From Gammaproteobacteria bacterium (GTDB lineage: Bacteria > Pseudomonadota > Gammaproteobacteria > Pseudomonadales > Azotimanducaceae): 64,000 nucleotides of DNA. The stretch lies in the NCBI GenBank assembly GCA_030425195.1, contig JAUIAV010000014.1, forward strand, positions 1 through 64,000. The letters run 5' to 3'. The notes under the pieces were generated by a model, which did no database searches, had not been told where the DNA came from, and saw only the letters and a program-made list of their open reading frames with translations. Of the stretch, positions 45,947 through 56,468 are shown in pieces. Numbering within the stretch: position 1 is the stretch's first letter; every line of letters begins with the position of its first letter. Made by a program: the position numbers and the translations under genes.

Positions 45947-46816
45947 ATGTCCGCCAAGATTCTCGACGGCAACGCCATTGCCCGAACCGCCCGCAGCCGC
46001 CTGAAAGCCGACGTGGATCGACGTCTCGCGGCGGGTGAACGGCCGCCCGGGCTGGCCGTCATCCTGGTGGGCAACGATCCGGCGTCCGAAATCTACGTCA
46101 AAGCGAAACGCCGTGACTGCGAAGAAGTGGGATTCCATTCCAACGTCCAGCACCTGTCCGCAAACATCACCCAGGCCGACCTGGAGGAGCGGGTGGAAGC
46201 GCTCAACACGGATGTGAGCATAGACGGCATTCTGGTTCAGTCCCCCCTGCCCGATCATATCGACGAGAATCGGATCATCGATCTGATCGATCCGCTGAAG
46301 GACGTGGACGGTTTTCACCCGTACAACATCGGCCGGCTGGCACTGCGCCGGCCCTCCATCCGCTCCTGTACCCCGATGGGCATCATGCAGCTGCTGGAGC
46401 ACACGGGCGTCGCCATCCGCGGCCTGGAGGCCACCGTGATCGGCGCGTCCAATCATGTCGGCCGACCCATGGGCCTGGAGCTGCTGCTGGCCGGTTGCAC
46501 GGTCACCACCGCGCACAAGTTCTCCCGGGATACGGAATCCTGCGCCCGCCGGGCGGACATCCTGGTTTCCGCCGTCGGCAAACCGGGGCTGGTGCCTGGC
46601 AACTGGGTCAAGCCCGGTGCCATCGTCATCGACGTGGGCATGACCCGGGACGAGAACGGCAAGCTGCACGGAGACGTCGTGTTCGATGACGCCAGGGAAG
46701 TCGCCAGCTGGATCACACCGGTGCCCGGCGGAGTCGGCCCCATGACCCGGGTGGCCATGCTGCAGAATACCTTCGCGGCCGCGGAGCACGCCCTGGACAT
46801 TCCCGACCGACGCTGA
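45947..46816 (+). CDS. folD: Bifunctional methylenetetrahydrofolate dehydrogenase / cyclohydrolase FolD
   Basis: FolD interconverts methylene-, methenyl- and 10-formyl-THF. The 289-residue protein has the catalytic pair Y50 and K54 in [24 protein letters not shown], the loop [14 protein letters not shown], the nucleotide-binding segment [15 protein letters not shown], and [10 protein letters not shown]. Start ATG 45947 follows AAGGAG; an in-frame reading from 45911 is rejected. The neighbourhood (divergent tRNAs, then tig) is the same as in Pseudomonas. Overlaps lpxH by one base. Confidence 0.97.
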   Translation: MSAKILDGNAIARTARSRLKADVDRRLAAGERPPGLAVILVGNDPASEIYVKAKRRDCEEVGFHSNVQHLSANITQADLEERVEALNTDVSIDGILVQSPLPDHIDENRIIDLIDPLKDVDGFHPYNIGRLALRRPSIRSCTPMGIMQLLEHTGVAIRGLEATVIGASNHVGRPMGLELLLAGCTVTTAHKFSRDTESCARRADILVSAVGKPGLVPGNWVKPGAIVIDVGMTRDENGKLHGDVVFDDAREVASWITPVPGGVGPMTRVAMLQNTFAAAEHALDIPDRR

Positions 46817-47523
46817 TGCGGCTGTTCCTTTCCGATCTGCATCTGGAGTCACCGGATACGCCCGTGTTCCGGACTTTCGCCGAGCTCATGGAACGGGCAT
46901 CCAGAACGGCGGAGTCCATTCACATTCTGGGTGACCTCACCGAGGTCTGGGTCGGGGACGACGACGACGGTCCTCTCGCCGTGTCACTGGCGACGGTGCT
47001 CACCGACGCGGCCGCGCACTGTCGGGTCACACTCACTCACGGGAACCGGGACTTTCTTTTCGGCAACGCCTTCGCGGCTGCCACCGGAATCGTGCTGCTG
47101 CCCGAGCCCTTTCTGATGGACGATGGCACCCTGCTCTCCCACGGAGATGGATTCTGCATCGACGACGAAGCCTATCAGCAGGTCCGGGCCCTGTTCCGCT
47201 CCAGCGAATGGCAGCAGGACGTGCTGTCTCAACCGCTCGAAGCCCGGCGGGAGCTGGCCGGAAACCTGCGCGCCCAGAGCCAGGCGACCAACGCCAACAA
47301 GGCGGAGAACATCATGGACGTGGCCGCGAGGGAAGTGGATCGGGTCGCACTCGAAACCGGTGCCCGGCGGATGATTCACGGTCATACGCACCGGCCCGGA
47401 CGCCACACGCATTCCTGGGGTTTCCGCTATGTGCTCGGTGCCTGGGAACGCTGCGCGTGGATTGCCCGGCAGCCGGCACCCGGACGGGAACCGGTGCTCG
47501 AATGTCTGCCTTACCGCGCCTGA
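46816..47523 (+). CDS. lpxH: UDP-2,3-diacylglucosamine diphosphatase LpxH
   Basis: LpxH makes lipid X in lipid A synthesis at the inner face of the inner membrane. The 235-residue metallophosphoesterase shows SDLHL (D7, H9), GDLTEVWVGDDD, GNRDF, LLSHGD and HGHTHRP, which supply two manganese ions. Start ATG 46816 overlaps the folD stop (TGATG), so the two are translationally coupled. The end overlaps convergent miaE by 13 bp. Confidence 0.95.
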   Translation: MRLFLSDLHLESPDTPVFRTFAELMERASRTAESIHILGDLTEVWVGDDDDGPLAVSLATVLTDAAAHCRVTLTHGNRDFLFGNAFAAATGIVLLPEPFLMDDGTLLSHGDGFCIDDEAYQQVRALFRSSEWQQDVLSQPLEARRELAGNLRAQSQATNANKAENIMDVAAREVDRVALETGARRMIHGHTHRPGRHTHSWGFRYVLGAWERCAWIARQPAPGREPVLECLPYRA

Positions 47524-48161
47524 GCCCGGATCTGGCGACCTGACACGGACACCGGGCCGCTGTGGAACCGGAAGGTGGTATCCGCGCCCGTGATCAGCTC
47601 GGCTTCCCGCTCGAGCATGATGCCCAGAGTCTCCTCGAGCGGTTCCTGCGCATAACGGCGCGCCAGGGTCAGGTACTGCTCGAAATGCCGGGCTTCGGAG
47701 TCCAGCAGGCGCTGATAGAACGCGGCCAGATCTCCGGGCAGCAATCCGGCGAGGGCGGCGAACCGCTCGCAGCTGCGGGCCTCGACGATCGCCCCCATCA
47801 CCAGCGTGTCCACCAGTCGCTGCGGCTCCCCTGAACGGACCAGCGCCTTCAGCCCGCCGGCATACCTGCTGGGCGACAGGTGCACGTACTCGATCGAGCG
47901 GGCTTCGAGATGCTCGTGCACCTGCTCGAAGTGCCGCAACTCCTCCCGTGCCAGTCGGGACAGCGTCATCAGCAGCTTCGGTCGATCCACGTAGCGGTAC
48001 AGGAGAGACAGCGCCGTTCCCGCCGCCTTCTTCTCGCAGTTCGCATGATCGATGAGCAGCACGTCCAGGTGCTCGAGCGCCTGCTCGAGCCAGCGTTCCG
48101 GGGTGGGCACGGGCAGGAAGTCGAGCACGGCCTGCACGGCGGCTTCCCGCTTCGTGCTCAC
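47511..48161 (-). CDS. miaE: tRNA-(ms2io6A) hydroxylase MiaE
   Basis: MiaE is a diiron monooxygenase that hydroxylates the isopentenyl group of ms2i6A37 in tRNA. The 216-residue helical protein has the ferritin-like ligands in DHANCEKKAAG, LAREELRHFEQVHEHL and EARSCERFAAL...SEARHFEQYL (Glu and ExxH pairs). It starts at GTG 48161, overlapping the DUF1289 stop (GTGA). Confidence 0.93.
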   Translation of the reverse strand: MSTKREAAVQAVLDFLPVPTPERWLEQALEHLDVLLIDHANCEKKAAGTALSLLYRYVDRPKLLMTLSRLAREELRHFEQVHEHLEARSIEYVHLSPSRYAGGLKALVRSGEPQRLVDTLVMGAIVEARSCERFAALAGLLPGDLAAFYQRLLDSEARHFEQYLTLARRYAQEPLEETLGIMLEREAELITGADTTFRFHSGPVSVSGRQIRAQAR

Positions 48162-48601
48162 TGTGTGCTCACGTGAAAGTCATGCTCGTACCGGGCGAGA
48201 CTTCGGGCATACAGTTCCTCTTCAATCCGGAGATAGAGCGCGCCGGCGTCTGCCGCGGGCGCCAGCGGTTCGATCCCGAGCGAAGCGAAGTCCGTCTCCC
48301 TGCCCGCACGGCGCACCAGTTCGTAAGCCACGTTCACTTCGTCGAGCGCGGCGAGATCGGCGATGTGAAAGCCTTCCGCTCTGCGCAGCAGCTGCTCCGG
48401 ATCGGTGATCCGGGCATGACTGAGAAATGCGCCTTCTCTCAGGCTCAGAAGACGTTCCCAGACCAGGGTCCGCTGCGCCTCGGCGTAGCCGTTCCAGCTG
48501 TCTATTTCGTGGGCGTAGCGCTTGCAGCCGCGGCAGACCAGATCACCATAGGTGGTGGAACAGATGCCGACGCAGGGCGTTCTTCTCAGATGCTCGGTCA
48601 C
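48158..48601 (-). CDS. DUF1289 protein
   Basis: A 147-residue protein with the short DUF1289 motif at the N-terminus: PCVGICSTTYGDLVCRGCKR, cysteines C10, C14, C23 and C26 probably binding zinc, followed by EIDSWNGY. The C-terminal ~100 residues are helical and not assigned. DUF1289 proteins are of unknown function and often sit beside RNA-modification genes; here the gene is coupled to miaE. Confidence 0.85.
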   Translation of the reverse strand: MTEHLRRTPCVGICSTTYGDLVCRGCKRYAHEIDSWNGYAEAQRTLVWERLLSLREGAFLSHARITDPEQLLRRAEGFHIADLAALDEVNVAYELVRRAGRETDFASLGIEPLAPAADAGALYLRIEEELYARSLARYEHDFHVSTQ

Positions 48602-48619
48602 GATTGAAATCCGGGGTCA

Positions 48620-50671
48620 TCAACGGGTCGTCCCGAAGGCCAGCCGGAACTGCAGGCGACGCAGCTGGCTGCGCAACGCGCGCAGCTCCCGGCCGCCCCA
48701 GGCGACGCCCGGATTGTACAGAAGCGTATCCAGTTCGGCGATGAGCGGACCCACCTGTGCTTCTTTCAGGCCGACCTCGTCGGCCACCCGGCGCACGAAG
48801 GCGGCCGGTGATTCCTCTGGCCGGCGCACGTACCCGTATGCCGCAAGCGCCTCGCTGAATCCCCGGAAAGCGCGTTCCACCGGGTGCCGGTGCACCGGAC
48901 GCCGCCCCCAGAAGATGACGAGCGCCACCACTCCCAGACCCAGACCGCCACCGATCAGAATGGCGATACCGATGCGGGCCGCGTTCACTTCTCCGAGCAG
49001 ATCACCGAGCAGCCGGTACTGCACGTTGCTGTCGTAGCCCACCACCCAGAGATTCCAGCGGTGCTCGACGGAATCCATCCAGCGGAGCACGCTCCCGGCC
49101 AGATCCCAGTTACCGATCCGCGCGCTGGACAGCAGCGGCAGACTGGCGAGATCCGCAGATGAAAGGGCCGCGCTGAGGCCCCGTTCCACCCGCTGGGGCG
49201 CCACGGCCGCGGTCGGGTCCACCCGGAACCAGCCGAGTTCCGGGTCGTAGAACTCCGCCCAGGCATGCGCATCGTACTGACGCACCATGAGATGCCCGGA
49301 GAGCTCGTTCACCTCGCCTCCGAGATACCCGCCCACCAGCCGGGCCGGAATACCGGCTGAGCGCATGAGATAAACATAGGCGCTCGCGTAGTGCTCACAG
49401 AACCCCGACCTGCCTTCGAACCAGAACCCGTCGAAGGCATCGCGGCCGGGATAGGTCGGCGGGCTGAGTGTGTAAGCGTACGGTTCGCGGCGGATCCGGT
49501 TGAGAATCTCCCGGGTCATCGCCATGGGCGTGCCGTGCTCGGCAATGAGCGCGCGGCCCAGAGCCTGCAGCCGGGGGTTCGCCTCCGGGTCGATGGTGGT
49601 CTCCCGGATCCGGATCTGCTCGCTGATCGGCGCGGGAGAGTCCGGCTTATCGTGGCGGACGGCCCGGTATCGGAACACGCTCATGATCGGGTCCGAGCTC
49701 TCGAGGCGTCCGTCCAGGGTCAGATAGACGTTGCTGTGAACGGAGGTGGAGTGCTCGAGCGCGTAAAGCCACGTCTGCATGGTGGGTTCGAGCAGCACCT
49801 CGTATTCCAGATCGGTGGATCGCGGCAGCGGATAGTCCCGGGCCCGCCGGCGTTCCCGCGCCTTCCATCCGCCGTCCTCGAAGTCCGAGTACACGAGTCC
49901 CCGCCAGTAGCGCTGGCTGGGCGGCGGCATGGGGCCGTTCACCACCACCCGGAATGCCAGCTCGTCGGACTGGGTGAGATTCGCGACATCGCCCGGCCTG
50001 ACCGAATCGGACAGACCGGTGACGGAAGAACCCGGCAGCGGCACCGTCCACAGCGGTGCCATCCGGGGAAACAGCAGAAACATGACCAGCGTGAGCGGTA
50101 TGGCCTGGGCGGCCAGCAGTGCCGCAAGCTTCAGGGACGGCAGCGGCCGGGCGGCAACCTGGAGCTGATTGAGGCTGACCATGGCGGCCGTGACCAGGAT
50201 GAACGAGCCGACCTGATACAGGGCCAGCAGCAGCTGCTGTTCGAACAGGAACTGAATGGCGATGGCGAAGTAACCGAGAAAAATCACCACATAGGCATCC
50301 CGCCGGTTCTTCATCTCGATGAGCTTGAGCGCGAACATGGATACCAGCAGCGAAGCCATGGCTTCCAGGGAGAAGGCCCCCACCCCCGTCAGCGCCACCC
50401 CGGCGATACAGGCGGCCACCAGAACGGCCTTCACCCAGCGTTTCGGATAATCCCAGCGGCCCAGATAGATGTTGGTACGCCACATCCCGCAGAAAAGGCC
50501 GACAGCGACGATCCAGATCGACAGCTGCTGGAGGTACGGCAGGATAACGGCCGTCTGACCCACCATGAGCAGAGCCAGCGTGTTGCGGGGGATCTGATGC
50601 GCAACGCCGACGGCGGCAGCCGGGGCGGTTTCCGCATCCGGTGCCCGTACTGTCGCGTCAGCGGAGGCCAT
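48620..50671 (-). CDS. tgpA: Transglutaminase-like membrane protein TgpA
   Basis: About 683 residues. The N-terminal half has six or so membrane segments; the central periplasmic domain is a transglutaminase fold with catalytic Cys in GRSGFCEHYASA, His in YDAHAWAEFY and Asp in WFRVDPTA; a last membrane helix (about 550-572) and a DUF4129-like cytoplasmic tail follow. The start ATG 50671 is chosen with AAGGAG upstream, overlapping DUF58 by 14 bp. TgpA is essential in P. aeruginosa and forms a unit with DUF58 and MoxR, probably in cell-wall or envelope maintenance. Confidence 0.9.
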   Translation of the reverse strand: MASADATVRAPDAETAPAAAVGVAHQIPRNTLALLMVGQTAVILPYLQQLSIWIVAVGLFCGMWRTNIYLGRWDYPKRWVKAVLVAACIAGVALTGVGAFSLEAMASLLVSMFALKLIEMKNRRDAYVVIFLGYFAIAIQFLFEQQLLLALYQVGSFILVTAAMVSLNQLQVAARPLPSLKLAALLAAQAIPLTLVMFLLFPRMAPLWTVPLPGSSVTGLSDSVRPGDVANLTQSDELAFRVVVNGPMPPPSQRYWRGLVYSDFEDGGWKARERRRARDYPLPRSTDLEYEVLLEPTMQTWLYALEHSTSVHSNVYLTLDGRLESSDPIMSVFRYRAVRHDKPDSPAPISEQIRIRETTIDPEANPRLQALGRALIAEHGTPMAMTREILNRIRREPYAYTLSPPTYPGRDAFDGFWFEGRSGFCEHYASAYVYLMRSAGIPARLVGGYLGGEVNELSGHLMVRQYDAHAWAEFYDPELGWFRVDPTAAVAPQRVERGLSAALSSADLASLPLLSSARIGNWDLAGSVLRWMDSVEHRWNLWVVGYDSNVQYRLLGDLLGEVNAARIGIAILIGGGLGLGVVALVIFWGRRPVHRHPVERAFRGFSEALAAYGYVRRPEESPAAFVRRVADEVGLKEAQVGPLIAELDTLLYNPGVAWGGRELRALRSQLRRLQFRLAFGTTR

Positions 50672-51650
50672 GGAGGGCCAGCTCCTTGAGCACCTGCTCC
50701 AGGTGCGCTTCACCCCGGGCGGGAGAGATCCGCACGGTGCCGAGATCCAGGCCGAACTCCCGGTCTGCCCGAGTGGCTTTCAGAGCCAGCCCGGTCAGCC
50801 GGCTGACTTTCTCCTCCAGATCGCCGGACACGCCATCAAGCGTCAGCCAGAGTCGCGGCTCCACGTAGCTCGCGTACTGCTTCACCATCAGCTCGTCGGA
50901 GCGGGCATAGGAGCGCCAGATGATGTGGCGGACGGGATCGCCCGGTCGATAGGACTTGATGTCGCTGAAATCGTCGCTGCCGAGCGGATCGATGAGCTGT
51001 CCCTCGTCCCGGTGACCGCTGACGGATCTCGGAAAATCCCCGAAGACGGGCCGGGGATAGACGAGCGCGTTCACATCCAGGTCCACCCAGGTCCAGGCCC
51101 GCAGCAGGCCCAGAGGAAAGTAGGTTTCCACCAGCAGCCGGCCGGGATTGAAATACCCCCGGCTCGGCGCACGGACGTAGAGCCGAACGGTATCCGAGAC
51201 CTGCCCCGTGAGCTCGGCCCACTGCAGAATGCCTTCCGGCCAGCCGAGCTGAATGCCTTCCCGCGCCCTCCCCTCCGGCCGGGTCACCCGGATGGAGATC
51301 TCCACATCCTCACCCACGAAGCCGGGCCGCGCCCCGGCAAGCTCGAGAGTCAGCCCGGACAGATTGCGGAAGGTGTAAAGAATGGTCACCAGGAACAGGC
51401 TGCCGAGCAGAAAGGCAACGCCGTACACCAGACTGGCCTGGTAGTTGATGGCACCGAGGATCAGCAGCGCGACCAGCCCGCCGAAGGCAAACCCCGTCGC
51501 GGTGGGAAATATGAAGACGTTCTTCTGGCTGAGCGTGATCCGGTCTTTCGGTGGAATTCTGCGGTCCAGCCAGCGACTGAAACGTTTGCCGACAAAGAGT
51601 TCCCGACGACGGGCAACGGGAGCGTCGCCGGTGAGTGGCAGATCGGACAT
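50658..51650 (-). CDS. DUF58 membrane-anchored protein
   Basis: A 330-residue protein with two membrane helices (about 50-88) and a DUF58 region that includes PLGSDDFSDIKSYRPGDPVRHIIWRSYAR, the family hallmark, placed in a beta-rich/vWA-like context. It is the middle gene of moxR-DUF58-tgpA, a conserved set in which the MoxR ATPase is thought to act on the DUF58 protein. The exact role is not known. Confidence 0.9.
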   Translation of the reverse strand: MSDLPLTGDAPVARRRELFVGKRFSRWLDRRIPPKDRITLSQKNVFIFPTATGFAFGGLVALLILGAINYQASLVYGVAFLLGSLFLVTILYTFRNLSGLTLELAGARPGFVGEDVEISIRVTRPEGRAREGIQLGWPEGILQWAELTGQVSDTVRLYVRAPSRGYFNPGRLLVETYFPLGLLRAWTWVDLDVNALVYPRPVFGDFPRSVSGHRDEGQLIDPLGSDDFSDIKSYRPGDPVRHIIWRSYARSDELMVKQYASYVEPRLWLTLDGVSGDLEEKVSRLTGLALKATRADREFGLDLGTVRISPARGEAHLEQVLKELALHGLR

Positions 51651-51658
51651 GATCGGCG

Positions 51659-52636
51659 TCAGCCGACGACGTCGACGCTCGTGAGGAGTTTCTGAGCCAG
51701 CGCACCGCCGCCGTGGCCCGTGTAGTCGGCCGCTTCCCGGAGCCGGTGTTCGACCACGCCCGGCAGCACCGCCTGCACGTCTTCCGGGACCACGTGGGAG
51801 CGATCCTGCAGCAGGGCCCAGGCTCTGGCGCTCTGCAGCAGCGCCAGGCTGCCGCGTGGCGAAAGCCCGAAAGCGAAGTCCGCACCCCGGCGTGAGTAGG
51901 CGACCAGCCGCTGAACATATTCAATCAGCGGCTCGGAGACCTTGATCTCGTCGACCAGAGCCTGAAGATGGCTGAGCCCCTCCAGGTCGAGAACGGGTTC
52001 GATGCGCCCGAGGACCTGACGGCGGTCGCCGCCTCTGAGCAGCTCCCGCTCCGCTTCCGGGTCCGGATAGCCGAGTTCGATGCGCATGAGAAAGCGGTCC
52101 AGCTGGGATTCCGGCAGCGGAAAGGTCCCGGTCTGGGTGGAGGGATTCTGGGTGGCGATCACGAAAAAGGGCTCCGGCAGCGGACGGGTCACGCCCTCCG
52201 CGGTCACCTGACGCTCCTCCATGGCCTCGAGCAGCGCGCTCTGGCTCTTGGGCGTTGCCCGGTTGATCTCATCGGCCAGCACCACCTGCGCGAACAGCGG
52301 GCCTTCGATGAAACGGAAGTCGCCCCGCTCCCGGTCGAAAATGGCAGTGCCGATGATGTCCGACGGCAGCACGTCGGAGGTGAACTGAATCCGGTTGTAG
52401 GTCAGCCCGAGCACCCGGGCCAGGGCATGTGAGAGCAGCGTCTTGCCCATGCCGGGCAGGTCCTCGATCAGCAGGTGGCCACGAGCCAGAAGGCAGGCGA
52501 GCGCGAGTTTCACCTGCTGCTCCTTTCCGAGCAGGACGCTGTTCAGCGCACCGGTCAGGGCGCCGATTGTGGCCTTGGCGTCAAGCGTGGTTGTGGAGCT
52601 CGATGACCGTCTGATCGGCGTTGAGTTCGGCGTCAC
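51659..52636 (-). CDS. MoxR-family AAA+ ATPase
   Basis: Up to 325 residues with Walker [16 protein letters not shown], Walker [25 protein letters not shown], sensor 1 [24 protein letters not shown] and a C-terminal lid domain. MoxR ATPases act as chaperones for vWA or metal-cofactor proteins; this one precedes DUF58 and TgpA. The start is doubtful: GTG 52636 gives a 56-bp overlap with purF, but no better start precedes the conserved [16 protein letters not shown]. Confidence 0.92.
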   Translation of the reverse strand: MTPNSTPIRRSSSSTTTLDAKATIGALTGALNSVLLGKEQQVKLALACLLARGHLLIEDLPGMGKTLLSHALARVLGLTYNRIQFTSDVLPSDIIGTAIFDRERGDFRFIEGPLFAQVVLADEINRATPKSQSALLEAMEERQVTAEGVTRPLPEPFFVIATQNPSTQTGTFPLPESQLDRFLMRIELGYPDPEAERELLRGGDRRQVLGRIEPVLDLEGLSHLQALVDEIKVSEPLIEYVQRLVAYSRRGADFAFGLSPRGSLALLQSARAWALLQDRSHVVPEDVQAVLPGVVEHRLREAADYTGHGGGALAQKLLTSVDVVG

Positions 52637-54107
52637 GTCGTTGCTTCATTTTATCGCTGCGATGCAACGATAGACGGTCCAAATAGGCCTCGTCTATGTC
52701 TCCCGTCACGTATTGGCCATCGAAGACGGAGCACTCGAAACGTGCGATGTCCGGATTCCCTTCCCTGGCGCTCACCACCAGATCGTCGATGCGCTGATAG
52801 ATGAGCATGTCGGCGCCGATATCCTGGCCCACCTGCTCTTCCGTGCGGTTGTAGGCGACGAACTCGTTGGGCGTGGGCATGTCGATGCCGTAGACGTTCG
52901 GATAGCGGATGGCCGGCGCTGCGCTCGCCACGTAGACCTTCTTGGCACCCGCCTCTCTGGCCAGCTGAATGATCTGACTGATCGTCGTGCCGCGGACGAT
53001 GGAATCGTCCACCAGCAGTACGTTCTTGCCCTTGAACTCGAGCTCCACCGCATTGAGCTTCGCGCGCACGGATTTCCTGCGCTCACTCTGTCCGGGCATG
53101 ATGAACGTCCGGCCGATGTAGCGGTTCTTGATGAAGCCTTCCCGGTATTTCACGTTCAGCTCGTGAGCCAGGGGCAGCGCCGCCGTCCGGCCGGTATCCG
53201 GAATCGGGATCACCACATCGATGTCGTGATCGTTGCCCGGGAAGCGCTCGACGATGCGTTCCGCCAGATGGTCGCCCATGCGCAGACGTGATTTGTAGAC
53301 GGACACCTTGTCCAACACCGAGTCCGGCCGTGCCAGATAGACATACTCGAACACGCAGGGCGCGAGCATGGTCTCCTGGGCACAGATCCGCGTATGCAGC
53401 TCACCGTCGTTGGAGATGAACACGGCTTCGCCTGGGGCCACGTCGCGGACCAGGTCGAAGCCCAGAATGTCGAGCGCCACGGACTCCGAGGCCACCATGT
53501 ACTCCACGCCCCGCTCTCCCTCGCGCTTACCGTACACCAGCGGCCGGATGCCGAACCGGTCCCTGAAGGCGACGACGCCGCAGCCGATGATCATGGCCAC
53601 GGCCGCGTAGGCACCGCGGCAGCGGCGATGCACGCCTTCCACCGCGGCGAACACGTTGTCCGCCTGGGGGCTGTGAGCACCCTGAATCTGCAGCTCGTGG
53701 GCGAAGACGTTCAGCAGCACTTCCGAGTCGCTGTCCGTATTCACATGTCGAAGATCCTCGCGGAACAGGTCCGCCTGGAGAGCCTCGGCGTTGGTCAGGT
53801 TGCCGTTGTGCGCCAGCACGATGCCGTAGGGCGAGTTCACGTACATGGGCTGAGCCTGCGCGGAGCTCGAAGTGCCCGCGGTGGGATAGCGCACATGTCC
53901 GATCCCCTGGGTGCCGTTGAGCCGCTGCATGTGCTGCTGCTGGAAGACGTCCCGCACCAGACCGTTGCCCTTTCTGAGGTGCAGCCGCGAACCATCGCTG
54001 GTGACGATGCCGGCCGCGTCCTGACCTCTGTGCTGAAGGACCGTCAGCGCGTCGTAGAGCTGCTGGTTGACGTTCTGCTGCCCGACGATTCCTACGATGC
54101 CACACAT
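52581..54107 (-). CDS. purF: Amidophosphoribosyltransferase PurF
   Basis: PurF makes phosphoribosylamine from PRPP and glutamine, the first purine step. The 508-residue protein starts MCGIVGIVG, so C2 becomes the N-terminal nucleophile of the glutaminase domain after Met removal. The phosphoribosyltransferase half has [17 protein letters not shown] and the PRPP loop [17 protein letters not shown]. It follows cvpA after 2 bp, the usual cvpA-purF pair. Confidence 0.97.
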   Translation of the reverse strand: MCGIVGIVGQQNVNQQLYDALTVLQHRGQDAAGIVTSDGSRLHLRKGNGLVRDVFQQQHMQRLNGTQGIGHVRYPTAGTSSSAQAQPMYVNSPYGIVLAHNGNLTNAEALQADLFREDLRHVNTDSDSEVLLNVFAHELQIQGAHSPQADNVFAAVEGVHRRCRGAYAAVAMIIGCGVVAFRDRFGIRPLVYGKREGERGVEYMVASESVALDILGFDLVRDVAPGEAVFISNDGELHTRICAQETMLAPCVFEYVYLARPDSVLDKVSVYKSRLRMGDHLAERIVERFPGNDHDIDVVIPIPDTGRTAALPLAHELNVKYREGFIKNRYIGRTFIMPGQSERRKSVRAKLNAVELEFKGKNVLLVDDSIVRGTTISQIIQLAREAGAKKVYVASAAPAIRYPNVYGIDMPTPNEFVAYNRTEEQVGQDIGADMLIYQRIDDLVVSAREGNPDIARFECSVFDGQYVTGDIDEAYLDRLSLHRSDKMKQRRDAELNADQTVIELHNHA

Positions 54108-54109
54108 AG

Positions 54110-54607
54110 TTACGTTTCCCCGGTGGCTTCCACCACCACTTCGCGTGCCTTACCCATCAGCTCGAGCACGTCCGATTCGAACGCCAGCAGCTCCGGAATG
54201 ATCCGGGATTCCTGCCACCATGCCGCTTCGATCTCGAAGGACTTCAGCGCTATCAGTGCCACGATGCAGACCAGCACCCCCCGGGCACTGCCGAACAGGA
54301 AACCGAGAAACCGGTCCGTGCCCGTCAGTCCGGTGGAGCTGATCAGCTGCCTCACAAGCACCTGCACGATACCCCCGACGATCAGAGTAGCAAGAAAAAT
54401 GATGAAGAACCCCACCACCGTGCGTATCGACTCGTCCTCGATCTGCCCGGAGAGCGCATCACCCATGGCGGTGGAGAAATACAGGGCCAGCATGACCGCG
54501 GCGAACCAGATCACCAGTGAGATGAGCTCTTTGAACAGTCCCCGCACCAGGCCGATGACGGAAGACAGCAGAATGAGGATGAGGATGACGATGTCGGCAC
54601 TGGCCAT
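54110..54607 (-). CDS. cvpA: CvpA family membrane protein
   Basis: A 165-residue inner-membrane protein with four hydrophobic segments; [18 protein letters not shown] and [14 protein letters not shown] near the start are typical of CvpA. It is needed for colicin V export in E. coli and for resistance to bile or envelope stress in others; its mechanism is unknown. Encoded between the SPOR protein gene and purF as in most gammaproteobacteria. Confidence 0.92.
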   Translation of the reverse strand: MASADIVILILILLSSVIGLVRGLFKELISLVIWFAAVMLALYFSTAMGDALSGQIEDESIRTVVGFFIIFLATLIVGGIVQVLVRQLISSTGLTGTDRFLGFLFGSARGVLVCIVALIALKSFEIEAAWWQESRIIPELLAFESDVLELMGKAREVVVEATGET

Positions 54608-54616
54608 GCTGCCCCC

Positions 54617-55150
54617 TCAGTTCGAAAATGCCACGACGCGCACGTCTTCGAGATCGAGCGCATCCGAAAGCTCGTCTCTCAGGCCGTCTGCGGCGCTGCG
54701 GTCCAGCAGCGGTCCCACCGCGACCCGGCGCAGCACGGCATCGTTCTGCCGGACCGTGGAGATGAACGCCTCGAACTCACGGCTCCGGAGCTCATCGCGC
54801 AGCTTCAGGGCATTCTCTTCTTCCCCGAAGCTTGCGACCTGGACGGCCCAGACCCGGGTCTCGTCATCCGCCTCCATCAGCACCGGCTCGCCGATCCGGG
54901 TGCCGCCCGCGTCGGCCTGAAACCCTTCGTCATCCATCGTCTGTGAAAGTGCATCGGCCCGTGCCAGCAGATCGCTCTCTGGCGCCTGCCCGGCCCGGCT
55001 CGGCACGTCGGGAACGGTTCTGGGTACCTCGAGCGGTTCGATCTGCACCGAAGCGAGACCGGCGCCATCGAAAAGCATGGGGAAGAGGATCACGGCGATC
55101 GCGAGCAGGAACAGACTGCCAGTGACCCGGTAACGGGTCTGTTCGTCCAT
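54617..55150 (-). CDS. SPOR-domain inner-membrane protein (DedD-like)
   Basis: A 177-residue protein: short cytoplasmic start (MDEQTRYRVTG), one membrane helix (about 11-28), a disordered periplasmic linker, and a C-terminal SPOR domain (VWAVQVASFGEEENALKLRDELRSREFEAFI) that binds denuded glycan at the division septum. ATG 55150 is chosen as it gives the usual DedD N-terminus; an in-frame reading to 55228 is rejected. Gene order folC-SPOR-cvpA-purF equals folC-dedD-cvpA-purF in E. coli, so DedD is likely. Confidence 0.88.
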   Translation of the reverse strand: MDEQTRYRVTGSLFLLAIAVILFPMLFDGAGLASVQIEPLEVPRTVPDVPSRAGQAPESDLLARADALSQTMDDEGFQADAGGTRIGEPVLMEADDETRVWAVQVASFGEEENALKLRDELRSREFEAFISTVRQNDAVLRRVAVGPLLDRSAADGLRDELSDALDLEDVRVVAFSN

Positions 55151-55202
55151 CGATTTCACGTCTTCAACGCTTGTGGCAATACTTCTGGCGCAGACACGGC
55201 CT

Positions 55203-56468
55203 TCAGGGGCCTGCTGACGGGGGGACAATCAACAACGCTCTGACCTGCTCCACCGCAGAGAAGGATCCAAAGGCGAGAATACCATCCTCCGGCCCCGTTA
55301 ACGACACGGCCGTCTCGAGCGCCGCTCCGGCGTTCTCGAATTCACCGCGGGGCTCGAGGCCCACCTTCTCAGCGAGCGCGGATGCGCTCTGAGCCCGCCA
55401 CCCCCGGCTCGAGATCAGCAGCCAGTCCGTCACCCGCCCGGCCATTGCCGAAACCACGCCGGCCGCGTCTTTATCGGCCAGCGCGCCGTAAATGGCCACG
55501 AATCGGCGACCGGGCCAGCGGGCTTCCAGCTCTGCGGACAGAAACTGTGCCGCGGCCGGATTGTGAGCCACGTCCAGAACCAGCAACCGGTCGCCGTAGC
55601 TGTGAGTTTCCATTCTGCCGGCGAGGCGGACCCCGGCCAGTGCGGACGCGTCGGATGGCATGGATCGGCCGAGGCTCTCGAGGACCAGGGTCGCCGCGGT
55701 GATTGCCAGAGCACAGTTTTCCGGCGCCAGCGGGCCCAGGGGGATCTCCCGGAACGCCACATCGAGCAGCTCGCACCGGTAGTCCCAGGTGCGCTCCCCG
55801 CGGGAGATCCGGATCCCGTCCCCGAGCGTCAGCGCGCGGCAGCCGAGCGCCCGGGCGGCCTGGTGGACGGAGGCCGTCACGTCACCCAGCACCACGTCCT
55901 TGCCGGTCCGGAAGATGCCGGCTTTTTCCCGGCCGATGCCTTCGAGATCCGAACCGAGATAGTCCGCATGATCGAGACCGATGCTGGTCACCACGGCCAC
56001 GTCCGCATCCACCAGGTTGAAGGCATCCAGGCGGCCGCCGAGTCCGATCTCGAGCAGGGCGACGTCCACTTCCACCGCTCGGAAGCACCAGAGCGCGGCC
56101 AGCGCGGCGAACTCGAAATAGGTCAGCGGAACCTCACCGCGGGCCTCGTCCACGCGGGCAAAAGCCTCGCAGATGGCCGCATCGGAAGCCTCGACACCGT
56201 TCACGCGGATCCGTTCATTGAATCGGCTCATGTGGGGCGAAAGGGTCGAGCCTACGGTCAGGCCTGAACCGAGCAGGAGCGCCTCCAGCGCCATGGTGGT
56301 GGATCCCTTGCCGTTGGTTCCCGCGATGGTCACCACGAAAGGAGCCGGATTCGACAGGTTCAGACGGCGGGCGACGTCAGCCACCCGGTCGAGCCCGAGC
56401 GCCATGTCCGCCGGATGCTGACTGCCGATGTAGTCGAGCCAGTGCTCGAGTGTCCGGACTTCAGGCAT
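55203..56468 (-). CDS. folC: Dihydrofolate synthase / folylpolyglutamate synthase FolC
   Basis: FolC adds glutamate to dihydropteroate and to folates. The 421-residue protein starts with a dihydropteroate-side helix (TLEHWLDYIGSQHP) and has the ATP loop IAGTNGKGSTT, the TLSPHMSRFNERI motif, TSIGLDHADYLG and VLDVAHNPAAA. Its start overlaps the trpA stop by 8 bp. In many relatives accD lies between trpA and folC; it is absent here. Confidence 0.95.
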   Translation of the reverse strand: MPEVRTLEHWLDYIGSQHPADMALGLDRVADVARRLNLSNPAPFVVTIAGTNGKGSTTMALEALLLGSGLTVGSTLSPHMSRFNERIRVNGVEASDAAICEAFARVDEARGEVPLTYFEFAALAALWCFRAVEVDVALLEIGLGGRLDAFNLVDADVAVVTSIGLDHADYLGSDLEGIGREKAGIFRTGKDVVLGDVTASVHQAARALGCRALTLGDGIRISRGERTWDYRCELLDVAFREIPLGPLAPENCALAITAATLVLESLGRSMPSDASALAGVRLAGRMETHSYGDRLLVLDVAHNPAAAQFLSAELEARWPGRRFVAIYGALADKDAAGVVSAMAGRVTDWLLISSRGWRAQSASALAEKVGLEPRGEFENAGAALETAVSLTGPEDGILAFGSFSAVEQVRALLIVPPSAGP